DNA of 64,000 nucleotides, taken from NCBI GenBank assembly GCA_963971405.1, contig OZ020490.1, positions 24,267,464 to 24,331,463 of the forward strand, in the 5' to 3' direction. The notes under the pieces were generated by a model. It saw nothing but the letters and a program-made list of their open reading frames with translations, had not been told where the DNA came from and did not search any database. The position numbers and the translations under genes are program-made. This DNA is from Psococerastis gibbosa (Eukaryota > Arthropoda > Insecta > Psocodea > Psocidae). Shown one piece after another: positions 31,711-41,887 of the stretch; within the stretch, counting starts at the first letter, position 1, and the number at the start of each line of letters is the position of its first letter.

Positions 31711-31722
31711 ACTGTTGGTACT

Positions 31723-32640
31723 GGTACCATTTGAAGTCTACAGGAGATGGTTAAGGGAGGTCAAAGTTTATTCACATCTGGGACGTATGTTTCACTCGTT
31801 AATTCAAGGAATTTTATTATCCACTATGATTGCGCGAGCTACGACACTGAGACACGTTGGACAATGGTCAGAGTCGCAAAGAAATCCTGGTCCCTGGAGA
31901 ACCTATCTCATGAATATAATTATGGATAAAATCGTACCATTTGAAGTCAACAGGGGACGGTCAAGGGAGGTCCAAGTTTATTCACATCAGGTGCGTATCT
32001 CTTACTCGTAAATCCCATGACTTTTTTTTATCGAATATGACCGCGCGATCCGCGACACTGAGACATGTTGGACAATGGTTAGAGTCTCAAAAGAAACTTG
32101 GAGAACCTATCTCATAAATATAATTATGGATAAATCGTACCATTTGAAGCCAAGAGGAGACGGCCAAGGGAGGCACAAATTTATTCACTTCCACAACGTA
32201 TCTTTTGGTCGTAAATTCAACGATTTTTAGCGAGCCGCGACACGGGTACAGTTGGTCAATGATCAGAGTCGCAAAAGGATCCTGGAGAACCTATCTTATT
32301 AATATAATTATGGATAAATCGTACCATTTGAAGCCAACAGGAGACGGCCAAGGGAGGCACAAATTTATTCACTTTTACAACGTATCTTTTGCTAATAAAT
32401 TCAACGATTTTTAGCGAGCCGCGACACGGAGACAGTTGGTCAATGATCAGAGTCGCAAAAGGATCCTGGAGAACCTATCTTATTAATATAATTATGGATA
32501 AAACGTACCATTTGAAGTCAACAAGAGACAGTCAAGGCAGGTCCAAATTTATTCACATCTGCTACGTATCATTCACTCGTTAATTCAAGGATTTGTATTA
32601 TCCACTATGACCGCGCGATATGAATGATACAAAGTATCAA
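31723..32640 (+). repeat. tandem repeat, five units of 183-213 bp
   Basis: The word gtaccatttgaag starts units at about 31723, 31936, 32138, 32321 and 32505. Each unit shows gagacagttggacaatggtcagag-like, ggagaacctatct and taattatggataaa blocks. Units 3 and 4 are almost identical, so expansion is recent. Short frames over it arise from periodicity. Confidence 0.85.
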
Positions 32641-32812
32641 GGAAATTGTTGTGTCGCGAGTCGCGATACTCAACTGGATGAAACTGTTTTGATTATGAGT
32701 AAGCGTACCACGTGGGGCCGTCGTTTGAGAGGACGTAGACATTCAATCTGTTATCTTGCACACGTGGTCGCTATAGTATAGTCTAGGCTGGATCAAAATT
32801 TTCCATAGCAGT

Positions 32813-32998
32813 CAAGGCCGTACCCAGAGGGGGTTCATGGGGGTTCAAACCCCTCCACCTCCCCCCCCCCCCCCCGAAATGAAATTGCTTGATACTAGAT
32901 AGAATCGGATTTTGAGAGGACAAATAAAAACCACTATGGAATATCCAATGAAATTTCTGAACCCCCCCCCCCCGAAAATAATCCTGGTTACGGCCTTG
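32813..32998. mobile_element. hAT-like element, CAAGGCCGTA family
   Basis: Ends caaggccgtacccagaggg and ggttacggccttg; perfect duplication atagcagt at 32805-32812 and 32999-33006. It holds the ttgatactagatagaatcgg core and two G/C runs. Confidence 0.9.
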
Positions 32999-33009
32999 AT
33001 AGCAGTTAA

Positions 33010-33640
33010 CGGTCAAAGACATTAATTTAATGTACAACATCCTTCCTGACGCAACGGGTTTCCTAACAGACTTGAATAGTCGCTTACAAAAGAAAATTGG
33101 CTTTATTTTCCACATGAGGTAATGTTGGACCTTTCGGCCCACTCTTATAATTGACAAATAATAAATCTTGTATAATATGCTTAGTCGCTTACATTTAGAA
33201 TTGGTGAAATTATGAGTCGCTGGAACCTGATGAAATCACTACTGGAAGGTAGCGAATTTGAATTAGTGTGACTGTTATCGTGAATGGAAGGTATGACTGA
33301 TATTCGGGATGAATGAAGTTTATCATGTAGTTACTAATAGTTAAATTAAACTATTGTTCATATGCACAGTTAGGTGTAAGAGAGGGCAATAAGCCATAAT
33401 CTCGCAGTATCTATATTTACTTATTTTTCAATAAAGACTTTATTATTATTAATTACCACGACGAGTAAATTTCTTGTGCGAACGTATTACGATTCCCCCG
33501 ATTGGGTATGCTGCTGGCCCCGACACCCCTAATAGAGCAGTGGTCATATGAGAGTATCTTCTACCTGTGCCCAAGCCTAGACCGTTATTTGGCTGTGGTG
33601 CCACGGCGTTTTGATTATTATTATTATTTTTTTTTTTGTC
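33010..33640. other. unassigned stretch with a shared retroposon tail
   Basis: 33085-33145 (ttggctttattttccacatg) resembles the tails at 23545 and 54940. Otherwise nothing recognised. Confidence 0.35.
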
Positions 33641-33645
33641 TGTAA

Positions 33646-34205
33646 AAAGGTTAAATCGCGTACAAACAATTTAATGAATGTATCCTATTAACCTCTTCAA
33701 TCGCCTCAATAAGTCACCTTATAGGTACTTGTGTCGAGTTGCGACACGTCTCCGGCCGCAAGACGTGTAGACACTCGCACAAGTATAAGCACGCTACCAC
33801 CACCTTAGGCGCCCATTCCATTGACCGGCTAGGGCTATTTCCAACAACGATGACGTGGTAGCAGACATTCAAGACTTAGGTAGCGTTTCCACCGACCTCG
33901 CATTGCAGATTGCAAATGAGATTGACGGAAATGTTTTTTTTTTTAAATAGAAATCTATTAAAATGTTTGTAATTAACATATCCCATGAAGCCATTTTTTA
34001 ATTTTAGTTTGTTTGTTTGTGATTTTACTGTATGATCATTGATCAATTTTAACTATGGCATAGAGGAAAATAAACATTTCCGTCAATTCTGCAATGCGAC
34101 GTCGGTGGAAACCCCGCCTAAGTCTTGAATGTCTGCTACCACGTCACCGTTGTTGGAAATAGCCCTATCCGGTCAATGGAATGGGCACCTTACCAACGAA
34201 GTCGC
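33646..34205 (-). repeat. SINE-C copy split by a family A MITE
   Basis: The SINE runs 33646-33807 to gctaccaccaccTTA, is interrupted, and resumes as TTAccaacgaagtcgc at 34190-34203, close to its 5' end. Confidence 0.75.
33808..34189. mobile_element. family A MITE, nested-palindrome form
   Basis: Outer ends ggcgcccattccattgaccg and complement; inner palindrome ggtagcgtttccaccgacct. TTA at 33805-33807 and 34190-34192. Confidence 0.85.
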
Positions 34206-34397
34206 TAAATAGTTGACCCCTAGATTATTCTCGCAATCGGTGGAAGTAAAAGTTGGTACCTAAAACACCCTTACTTAAAAGTAATTACACAATCGGGCAA
34301 GTAAAGACGTAGAATGGGAAGAACGTTTTATTGTAGTACAGGATCGGGGGACGCAGTGAAAACTTTTGATCAAGGGCTAACGAGTAAGTTCCTTTAA

Positions 34398-34650
34398 TGA
34401 GGAGACTGTTTACAAACATGGCCAACTCCAAGTTGTAGAATTTTTCAGAAGAGCGGATTTTCTATTGAAAATTGCTTACGTTTATAGCTAACCCTAGACT
34501 TCTCAGCGCTTCTGTGCGCAATCTGGCTGGTTTTGTCACTTTATTTTACAACGAGCAGGTGGACATTAAAATTGTCTGCAAGGTCGGATCAAAACCCCAT
34601 TTTGTGAAAAAAATGGAGTTAGCCACGTTTGTAACCAAACTCCTCCTATA
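34398..34650. mobile_element. possible inverted-repeat element
   Basis: gaggagactgtttacaaaca...ggccaactcca at the left and tggagttagccacgtttgta...aactcctcct at the right are inverted, about 31 bases. No clear duplication or relative in the window. Confidence 0.35.
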
Positions 34651-34659
34651 TACGAGTTG

Positions 34660-34748
34660 TGCAGTGGCTGGTTTAGTGCAGGGGTTGGCATACCACTCCG
34701 GCAAGGTAGAGGTGCGGGTTCGAAACCACTTCCTAAAGTCCATATCTA
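34660..34748 (+). repeat. tRNA-like SINE fragment
   Basis: tgcagtggctggtttagtgc, then gtgcgggttcgaaaccactt (B box GGTTCGAAACC). The anticodon arm is not recognisable. The 99-codon frame over it is incidental. Confidence 0.4.
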
Positions 34749-34794
34749 ATTTCTCCATGAGCAAATACTAAAAGTAAATGAGTAAGGCTTCAGC

Positions 34795-34962
34795 TTCGGT
34801 GGCAAGGTGGTAGCGTGCTTGTACTTGTGCGAGTCTCTACACACCATGCGATCGGAGAAGTGTCGTAACACAAAGCGGGTACTAACCCACAGAGGCGATG
34901 GAAGAGGTCAATCGGATACATTAATTAATCACTTTGCGTGCAATGAACCTTTTTGTAAAAAA
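34795..34962 (+). repeat. SINE-C copy
   Basis: Head cagcttcggtggcaaggtgg tagcgtgcttgtacttgtgc; 3' part ggcgatggaagaggtcaatc to ggatacattaattaa. Confidence 0.7.
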
Positions 34963-34964
34963 GG

Positions 34965-35425
34965 ACAATTATAAAACAGAAACAGATGTGATCCAATATT
35001 CAACAACAAACCCCTATCGGTCTAAACGATAACTAGATCAAGCTTGTTGTAGGCTATAAATGGAGGGCAAATATACAAATTAAAAGTTGAGAGATAAATG
35101 CTGGTATTCGAATGTTGGAGTCGTGAGCTAAATGGCAACGCAATTTTATAACATCTGTCAATGCTATCAGGTTAGCGATGGTGAAAGAAGTTGTACACTC
35201 CCGAGCATGTTTATTAGACAGGCCCACATCTCTCGGAAAAACTCGCAGGTTTATAAAACCTAGCAGTTTCCGGAAAGGGGCAGTCAAAAAGTTTACACTA
35301 GTTTCGAAAACCTTCAGTGGTTATCTCCAATTTCTCGGGTTTATACTCGTTGGCATTACATAGTATATATAACACTGACATTAATTAATTATTTAAATTT
35401 AAATTAACTTTGGTTGAAGAGGTAA
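34965..35425. other. unassigned stretch
   Basis: Overlapping short frames at 35054-35287 (-) and 35178-35363 (+) have no domain or splice support. Confidence 0.3.
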
Positions 35426-35429
35426 CCTC

Positions 35430-35535
35430 CTCGTTATAACCGTGGGATAGCGGTTAAGACGACGCCCCGGTTAGGCGTAGATCGTGGGTTCGAATCCCGC
35501 CAAGTCTAGTTTTCTCTATATCCTCTAATTTTGGT
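35430..35535 (+). repeat. SINE-S copy, single unit
   Basis: ataaccgtgggatagcggtt aagacgacgccccggtt, then gatcgtgggttcgaatcccg ccaagtct and tatcctctaattttgg. It is the clearest single SINE-S and has a perfect B box GGTTCGAATCC. Confidence 0.75.
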
Positions 35536-35539
35536 AGCA

Positions 35540-36325
35540 AAGGTTAATAATAACATGACCACGTCAGTGATAACCAATAACAGTGACAGTAGCCTCAACT
35601 TGAGCCACGTAGAATCACTTGCTCTTTGTTCTTTAATTGAATTCGCTACCTTGCTTAGTTGTTGCCCATTGTATGGTCATCTTATGACCTAAAACTTCGG
35701 TGCAAAGAAGATTGCATAGTTAGGATGAGGACACCTATAGTCAGCCCTCGGAACTAGTTTGCTTTGCCACAGCTAGGCACAGTGTACAATGGCAGTTTCT
35801 ACGTACTACAGATACTCAGCAGATCTGCTGATTGGAGCCACTAGCTTTAGCTATAGCTAAATAGCTATAGCCCCCCTTCACCACGTCGATCGGTTTTTGT
35901 GTTTTACGTAATATTTACTAAGATATAATCTTGTTCAAAATATGTATTCAAAATAATAAGCTACAAAGGAGACAGTTTTATTTATTTGCCCTATTGAGGA
36001 AACCAAAGCGTATAACTGTAGTCAAACTCATTTTGAAATAGACGTAAACGTAAAGTATAAGAAACGTATACCTTTTTCATTGATGAACTGACTTTCAAAT
36101 GCATCTTATTCAGAAACTGAGCATGCTACAGTTATACTGATTGGCCCCTAAAATAGATAAGTGCTTTAGGAAGACCATGGTGCGGTTATCTCGAAATATA
36201 AAAAAAATGCAATTATACGCTTTGGCTTCCATACGCCTCATTTAATGTTTACTATGCTTATGCTAGCCTATTTAAAAATATTAATATTAATAAATAAATA
36301 TCATAGCAAGCAAAATCAAGAACCC
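35540..36325. other. unassigned stretch
   Basis: Nothing recognised apart from a small palindromic patch (tttagctatagctaaatagc) near 35850. Confidence 0.35.
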
Positions 36326-36328
36326 ATT

Positions 36329-37176
36329 TAAAGAACCGGTCCGAGTTTACTCGAACACGCTGTCCAATTTATCAAAATTAGTAGATAGAGAAAATGAGTA
36401 ATTTCATGGGAAATAATTTTCCTATGGTTAAATTTCCGATATCCCGCGGAGGGAGGGGGGGGGGGGTTGTCCACCTGACGTCACTGGAGGTGAGGTAAAT
36501 CTAGATATGTCAGACCAACACATTACCACCCAGCAATACTGGCAGGGCACGCAATGCATTTAAGCGAGAATTTTCGATCATTAAAAAAAAAAAAAACTTT
36601 TTTTGTACAAAAGGAAATACTTTTCTGGGAAAGCAACCTATCCGGTTTCATTACTCAATTTAACACCTAAAACATACCTGAAAGTAGAAATCATCGATTG
36701 GAAGGTTTCGCAGAAAAATTATTTTTTAGTCATTTTTCATGAAAATTTAGTCATTTTTATTTTTTTACCCCCAGAAGCAAACTCTCAAGGGGCAAGCAAC
36801 CCCACGCATTTTATCAACATTAATAACAACTACAATATATGTGAATTCAAAAGAAATCGTTGGAGCCGTTTTTGGGAAATAATTTTTTTAGACGTTTTTT
36901 GAGAATAAACCCCCCCCCCCCAAATTGACCCCAAATAAAAAAATGATCCCGATGTATGACTTTTGTGAACCTACATGACAAATTTCATCAAAATCGACCG
37001 AGTAGTTTGCCCGAAAATCGACGCAAAGACAGACTGAACGACAGACAGACAGATATTTCGTAAAAATCACTTTTTTGGGTTCCTGGGACCTCAAAACATG
37101 TAAATCCGTTGAAATCTCGGAATCGAAAATTTCGACCGTCACAAAGCTTTCCTTATACTACGTATAAATTGGAAAG
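36329..37176 (+). repeat. family B repeat, full copy
   Basis: From aagaaccggtccgagtttac to cgtataaattggaaagc, with all internal blocks including gacagacagac and gaaatctcggaatcgaaaat. A near 14-bp inverted pair, gctttccaatttat and ataaattggaaagc, lies near the ends, but no target duplication is certain. Confidence 0.85.
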
Positions 37177-37179
37177 CTA

Positions 37180-37440
37180 ACATAAATACATATTGAAATC
37201 GAAATCAGTCCATTTAAGAAGAGATGTCAAGCCTGCCAGCTAGCAATTTTAGTCTAATTTCATTTCCATGTTGTATTGACTTTCGCGCACCATAAATAAA
37301 TAAATTTGGTTTTAATGATGCTCGGAATTTGCTAAATAGAACTGTCTTTATTTTTGTCCCAGAAGGACAGCTTTAGGGTTAAGTCTAGTAATTATATTAG
37401 AAACTAATTTTCATTCTCATTATAAATGAAAAACCTGCGA
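37180..37440. other. unassigned spacer
   Basis: Nothing recognised. Confidence 0.35.
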
Positions 37441-37511
37441 AGAAATAAAAGATAGTCTGTGCACTGGGAACAGATGTTATTTCAACACGATCCATCTGCT
37501 CAAATCAAGAA

Positions 37512-37990
37512 CATTGTCGAGAAAATGCAAGGAAATAATATATCGGACGATAATCCGACCAACCTATGGGTGTGAGACATGGTTTATGACTTGGAGGAGC
37601 GAGGAGCTGCTGGAAAGGTGGGAGCGTAAGATACTCCGAAAGGTGTATGGACCAGTACATAATCAGGGAGAGAGGGAGGGACAGAGATCCGTAGACATGA
37701 TGAGCTCTACGCGATATGCCGAGAACCTACGATAGTAGCCGAAATCAAGAGAGCCCGCATCAGGTGTCTAGGGCACGTGGAACGAATGCCCGACAATAGG
37801 GCTACAAGAGCAGCCTTACACAGGGTACCGAAAGGGAGAAGACGAGTGGGACGACCACGAATGCGATGTCTGGACGACGTCGAGGTGGATCTGGTGACCC
37901 TTGGCGTCGATGACTAGCGTAGGAGAGCGCAGGACCGCGCAGGCTGGCTCGACTCGAGCAGGACAAGACCCTTCACGGGCGCCAAGGAGT
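37512..37990 (+). pseudogene. non-LTR retrotransposon RT C-terminal region
   Basis: Frames with shifts read SRKCKEIIYRTIIRPTYGCE, TWFMTWRSEELLERWERKIL and RKVYGPVHNQGE, then RARIRCLGHVERMPDNRATR and VGRPRMRCLDDVEVDL. This is the RT thumb-to-C-terminus order (YGCETW, ERKILRKIYGP, LGHVxRM, GRPR) of RTE/Jockey-related elements. It carries frameshifts and a stop near DD*RRR. Confidence 0.7.
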
Positions 37991-37994
37991 AAGT

Positions 37995-38480
37995 AGAAAT
38001 TAATTTTCATTCTTGTTGTAGGGGTAGCTGTACCGCTGATTTTATGCACAGCACCTATGTATAGAAAGACCCAGGACAAAGAAGAATAGAGAAGCTATAA
38101 GGTTTGCTGCAAATCAATCTGTACATAGACAGGACATACGCTACGTCACACTCGGCTGTTGAATGCTATCCTGGACTGGAAGGCCAGATGACTGTACAGG
38201 GAGATAAGCGACGATAGGGAGATAATAAGAGGCCGTCTGCCATTGGACTACCTGAGTCAGTTGTTAACGTACCTCAAGTCTCAACTGACAAAAAACTGAC
38301 AGTACACAAACCGACGAACTGACTCAGAAGACCTTAAAATAATGGTGTATTCAGAACGGTGTAGAAGACATGGAGCAAGCTGTTGCAGACCAAACTATAT
38401 TGCCTTGCCTATCTGAAGAGAAAATGATGAATGCCACAATGCTATACGGTACACTAAAAAAATTAATCCTGTAATACAAT
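37995..38480. other. unassigned stretch
   Basis: No secure feature; may contain degraded retrotransposon sequence. Confidence 0.3.
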
Positions 38481-38489
38481 ATATATAAC

Positions 38490-38730
38490 AGCAAAGGCTT
38501 TCACGGCCGGAGTCGAATGAAGAACCAGTAGAATCCGGGCTGATGAAATGAAAGTGAACTTCCAAACGTTTCGTCAACATCTGCGGTCGACATCTTCAGT
38601 GGAACTGCGTAGACTTCTAAGATTGTATCTCGGAGGCTCAGCAGCTACAGTCGCTGCTGAGCCTTGGAAGTTCGCTTTCATTTCGACCACGGCCCATCAG
38701 CCCGGATTCTACTGGTTCTTCATTCTTCAC
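38490..38730 (-). mobile_element. Penelope-like element terminal fragment
   Basis: On the minus strand gccgtgaaagcctttgctg near an (AT)n tract, and ctgaagatgtcgaccgcaga then gacgaaacgtttggaagttc, resemble 3'/5' regions of Penelope-like elements. The segment is palindromic: gaatgaagaaccagtagaat at both ends in opposite orientation, one arm having 12 extra bases. The words CTGAAGA and GAAA match hammerhead core positions, but a full ribozyme fold was not established. Confidence 0.4.
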
Positions 38731-38754
38731 AATATATATATATATATATAATAT

Positions 38755-39190
38755 TTTTAATTTTTTAGGCGCGGGATTCTTGTGGATGTTTGTACCGTTA
38801 GGGGGGGGGGGGTTTCTGAAAGGTGGTGGTGATAGTTTTGTAAATGGTTTTTAGAAGTGCACAGGACAACGCGACTACGCGAGATTGCCCAGGGTCTGCC
38901 TGTGATAGTATGTTATGGTCTGTGTTTGAGAGTGTGGGTGAGTAGTTCTGTAATATTAAATCGGCATGACGCATTATCATATAACAACCATTAAATGAGC
39001 AGAGATATTTAACTTTGTAGAAACCGAAAACAGGCATGGGAATTAGAGAAAAGACGATATGGAAAAATGGACCCGTTTCAAGTAGGTTTAATAATAATTT
39101 ATAAATAGGAATTAATCGCCTCTAATGGTTGTTATATGATACCTAACATAAGATATTGAATAATATCTATAAGTAAGGGCTGTAAAATCG
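38755..39190. other. unassigned stretch with a poly-G run
   Basis: Poly-G near 38802. A 79-codon minus frame has no recognised domain. Confidence 0.35.
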
Positions 39191-39193
39191 AAA

Positions 39194-39270
39194 TTAGAGG
39201 ATATATAAGACGACGCCCCGGGTTTGGCAAAGTTCAGTTTTTTCTATGTCCTCTAATTTCCGTTAATAGG
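39194..39270 (+). repeat. SINE-S fragment
   Basis: aaattagaggatatataaga then cgacgccccgggtttggcaa and tgtcctctaatttccgtt: tail and anticodon-arm pieces of SINE-S; boxes decayed. Confidence 0.5.
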
Positions 39271-39439
39271 GGACCCCAGCACGGGCTATTCCTTTAGGGT
39301 TCCTTACCACCAAATATTGTAATATGCTGATGTTGACCTATAGTGATGCTGTAAATTATTATTTTATGTATTTATAATTTTCATTCATTGTATTACATTA
39401 TTTATACATTATATATTTTTTTCTTCTTTTCTGTAAAAA

Positions 39440-39852
39440 AAAGAAAGATTAATCGCATACACATAATTTAATGAATGTATCCGATCGACCTCTTCAGTCG
39501 CCTCTGTAGGTTAGTACCCCTGTTGAGTTACGACACGTCTCCGATCGCATGGCGTGTACAGACTCGCACGAGTGGAAGCACGCTACCTCCTGGCCAACGA
39601 AGCAGTGGCGGCGCTAGATTTTGTAAGGCGTTGGGGCCAAGGGGGGGCATGACTTCTATCTGGGGGGGCCCAATGAAAAAACAAAACATTTTTCATTGAG
39701 AGTAGGTATACCGTTCAATTATTCTGCAATTTAACAACATGTAAAATATCTCAAAAGTGGGGGCCCCTGAGTGGCCGGAGATACTGTTGGGGGGCCAGGC
39801 CCCCTCGGACACCCCCGCGGGGCCCCGTAGCGCCGCCACTACAACGAAGTCG
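39440..39852 (-). repeat. SINE-C copy split by a hAT-like element
   Basis: SINE-C from gcatacacataatttaatga to gctacctcctggc caacgaag, then the hAT insert, then caacgaagtcg. The interruption lies a few bases from the SINE head. Confidence 0.75.
39603..39841. mobile_element. hAT-like element, CAGTGGCGGCG family
   Basis: Ends cagtggcggcgctag and tagcgccgccacta are inverted. Perfect duplication caacgaag at 39595-39602 and 39842-39849. Confidence 0.9.
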
Positions 39853-39854
39853 AC

Positions 39855-40510
39855 TGATACTGAAAATGTATTTATTTATTGGCTTTGTAAGAAAGAAAAA
39901 AACAATAATAATTATATAATCCTGTCATCACAGCGACATTTAGGGCCATAAGGGCGCAACGGAAATTATAACATTTACAACAGAGTTATTAAAAAAAATG
40001 GGGGGGGGGAGCAGGCTGTATCCGTTCTGGGTCATAAGACACTCAACTGGGATGACAAGAAACCATACCTGTATGCCAGTAGGCCTCCAAACCGATTGCA
40101 CATGCTCTAAAGAAAAAAAAAAAACATCCAGAGCCAAGAAGGTGGCACATGGGATTAATTGGTGTATTCAAGCGATGAGCGCATCTTAATAATTACAAAC
40201 CATTCAATAAAAAATGGTTATTATTTAGATAAATCATAAAGTGTCTATAATAATGACTATAAAGCATCCCGGCACTGGGTCAATGCCGTCTTAATACCAG
40301 GTTTAATAACAATTAATTGATTATGCACATCAAATTAACTTTAAATTATGCGTTTCAATTCGATAGCTTCACCTATATAGCAGCTTTCACAATATATCCT
40401 TCTTATTTTATGAAGATTATAGAAGAGTTAAGGCCATAGAATAAAGATAAGGAACCTAAAACCCCATACATAATCAGCCAGTTTGTTTCCATTTTCGTGG
40501 TGTTTACTTA
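39855..40510. other. unassigned stretch
   Basis: Holds a G run at about 40001-40010. Short frames only; nothing recognised. Confidence 0.35.
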
Positions 40511-40516
40511 CACCAG

Positions 40517-40673
40517 TGGGCACACTATTGGCATTAACTTAAACTGGGAGATAATTTGTTAAAAGTGTAAAATGTAAATAAAACAATTATTTTGAATAGC
40601 ACCTTCCACTCAACAATTATCTTGTTTGTATTTTTTATCCCAGGTTAAGCTTAAAATAATCGCCATGGCAGCC
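40517..40673. mobile_element. family F MITE, diverged
   Basis: tgggcacactattggcatt at the left, aataatcgccatggcagcc at the right, and the interior attttgaatagcaccttcca. Flanks CAG and CTG are not a direct duplication. Confidence 0.45.
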
Positions 40674-41490
40674 CTGTTATGGTGATTTGAGATTTACCAA
40701 TAAATATTATAAATATTATTCTATAAATATAAATAATATTCTATGAGATTTACTTAACACCGGGAATGGGACTAAAGTATTGTAAATAGACCCCAAAATG
40801 TAACGTGATGGTATGAAAAGCATAAGCTAATAATTGTTATTGATTCAATTGTTTTAAACAAAAGAGTGTATAATGCGCGGGAAATTCAAATTGATCCTCG
40901 GCTATATTTTTGGTGAGTTTTTATCACTTTTTAATTTTTTCTAGATTTAAAATTTAGAATATAAAATACTTAGTATTTCAAAATGCTAGCTAGATTTTAG
41001 TGTTTATTTTTCTATTTCCTTCAATTATAAAGCTGGCCATTCACGAGGGCTCCAAACGGACTGTTCCATTTGGCGTTAGCGCTATCTAGAGGGGTCATCA
41101 CGACTACGCTGAACCTGTCGCTCCAAATCTTTCAAATTGTACAGTGTGACGATATGGAAGAGGTACTTTTTTTGGAGCGACAGGTTCAGCGTATTCGTGA
41201 TGACCCCTCTCAATGGCGCTAACGCCAAATGGAACAGGACGCGCCATTTGGCTTTGCCGCAGGTCCGTTTGGAGCCCTCGTGAATGGCCAGCTTTAAGCA
41301 ATGCAACCATATTCTTGTATTCCAATACTTTATTAATTTGAATTTCCCGCGCATTTTGCTCTTTTTTTTTCAAAACAATTGAATCAGTGGCGCTGATAAG
41401 TTAAATGCTTTTAATACCGTCACGTGAAACATTGGGGTTTATTTACAATAACTTAATCCTATTCTCGGTGTTATGTTAATCCCAAATCGT
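40671..41490. mobile_element. family F long form, interrupted
   Basis: gccctgttatggtgatttga begins it; acgtgatggtatgaaaagc, gcgcgggaaattcaaattg and ctcggctatatttttggtga match 28907-29362. A TA-flanked MITE sits in the middle. The right limit is uncertain. Confidence 0.5.
41030..41294. mobile_element. palindromic MITE with TA duplication
   Basis: Ends aagctggccattcacgaggg and complement; arms of about 110-130 bases. The right arm has about 25 bases (next to ggctttgccgcaggtcc) that the left arm lacks. TA at 41028-41029 and 41295-41296. The two minus frames of about 90 codons across it are shadows. Confidence 0.75.
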
Positions 41491-41591
41491 TTATTTATTT
41501 ATCGTTTGAAGCTGGCGTAGTTTGTTCGAACCCGTTGAGCAGTCTTATCACACGTCATTATTATATCTTTCACATCATATAATATGGTACA

Positions 41592-41847
41592 ATATCGTCA
41601 CCCTAAAGTCAGAAGGGCATAACCAACATTTCTTTTGACAAATTGAGTTATGATTAGATTTAGTGACCTTATTATCAGCTCTACCTTTGCATACACCGAA
41701 AAAATTAAATCTTGAATTATAAGGCTGACATGTTCGACTAAGAAGGCGAATCTGACTGTTTGTAGAAAACTAAACATACGCAGAAACTCAATTATCTCAA
41801 AATGATGTTTTTGATGGTACGCCCCTCTGACTTTAGGGTGACGATAT
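41592..41847. mobile_element. inverted-repeat element
   Basis: atatcgtcaccctaaagtca and tgactttagggtgacgatat form near-perfect ends of about 29 bases. TACA stands outside both. No relative in the window and no coding frame. Confidence 0.5.
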
Positions 41848-41887
41848 TACAAGTAAATCCAATCCATTCTGTCTAGTTCTGGCCTCA

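Noticed and set aside
31688-32583. Several 60-107 codon frames with similar peptides (YHLKPTGDGQGRHKF-like)
   Set aside because: They repeat with the 183-213 bp tandem unit; unit lengths are not consistently multiples of three.
34346-34386. Short plus-strand segment between gtacag and GTAAGTT
   Set aside because: Only about 40 nt, next to a possible inverted-repeat element, no neighbouring exon.
35430-35515. Functional tRNA gene
   Set aside because: Same tRNA-like head with the tcctctaatttt SINE tail; a SINE-S copy.
36888-37142. 84-codon frame with LSVCRSVCLCVDFRA
   Set aside because: Arises from (GACA)n inside family B; the same frame is in the 55663 copy.
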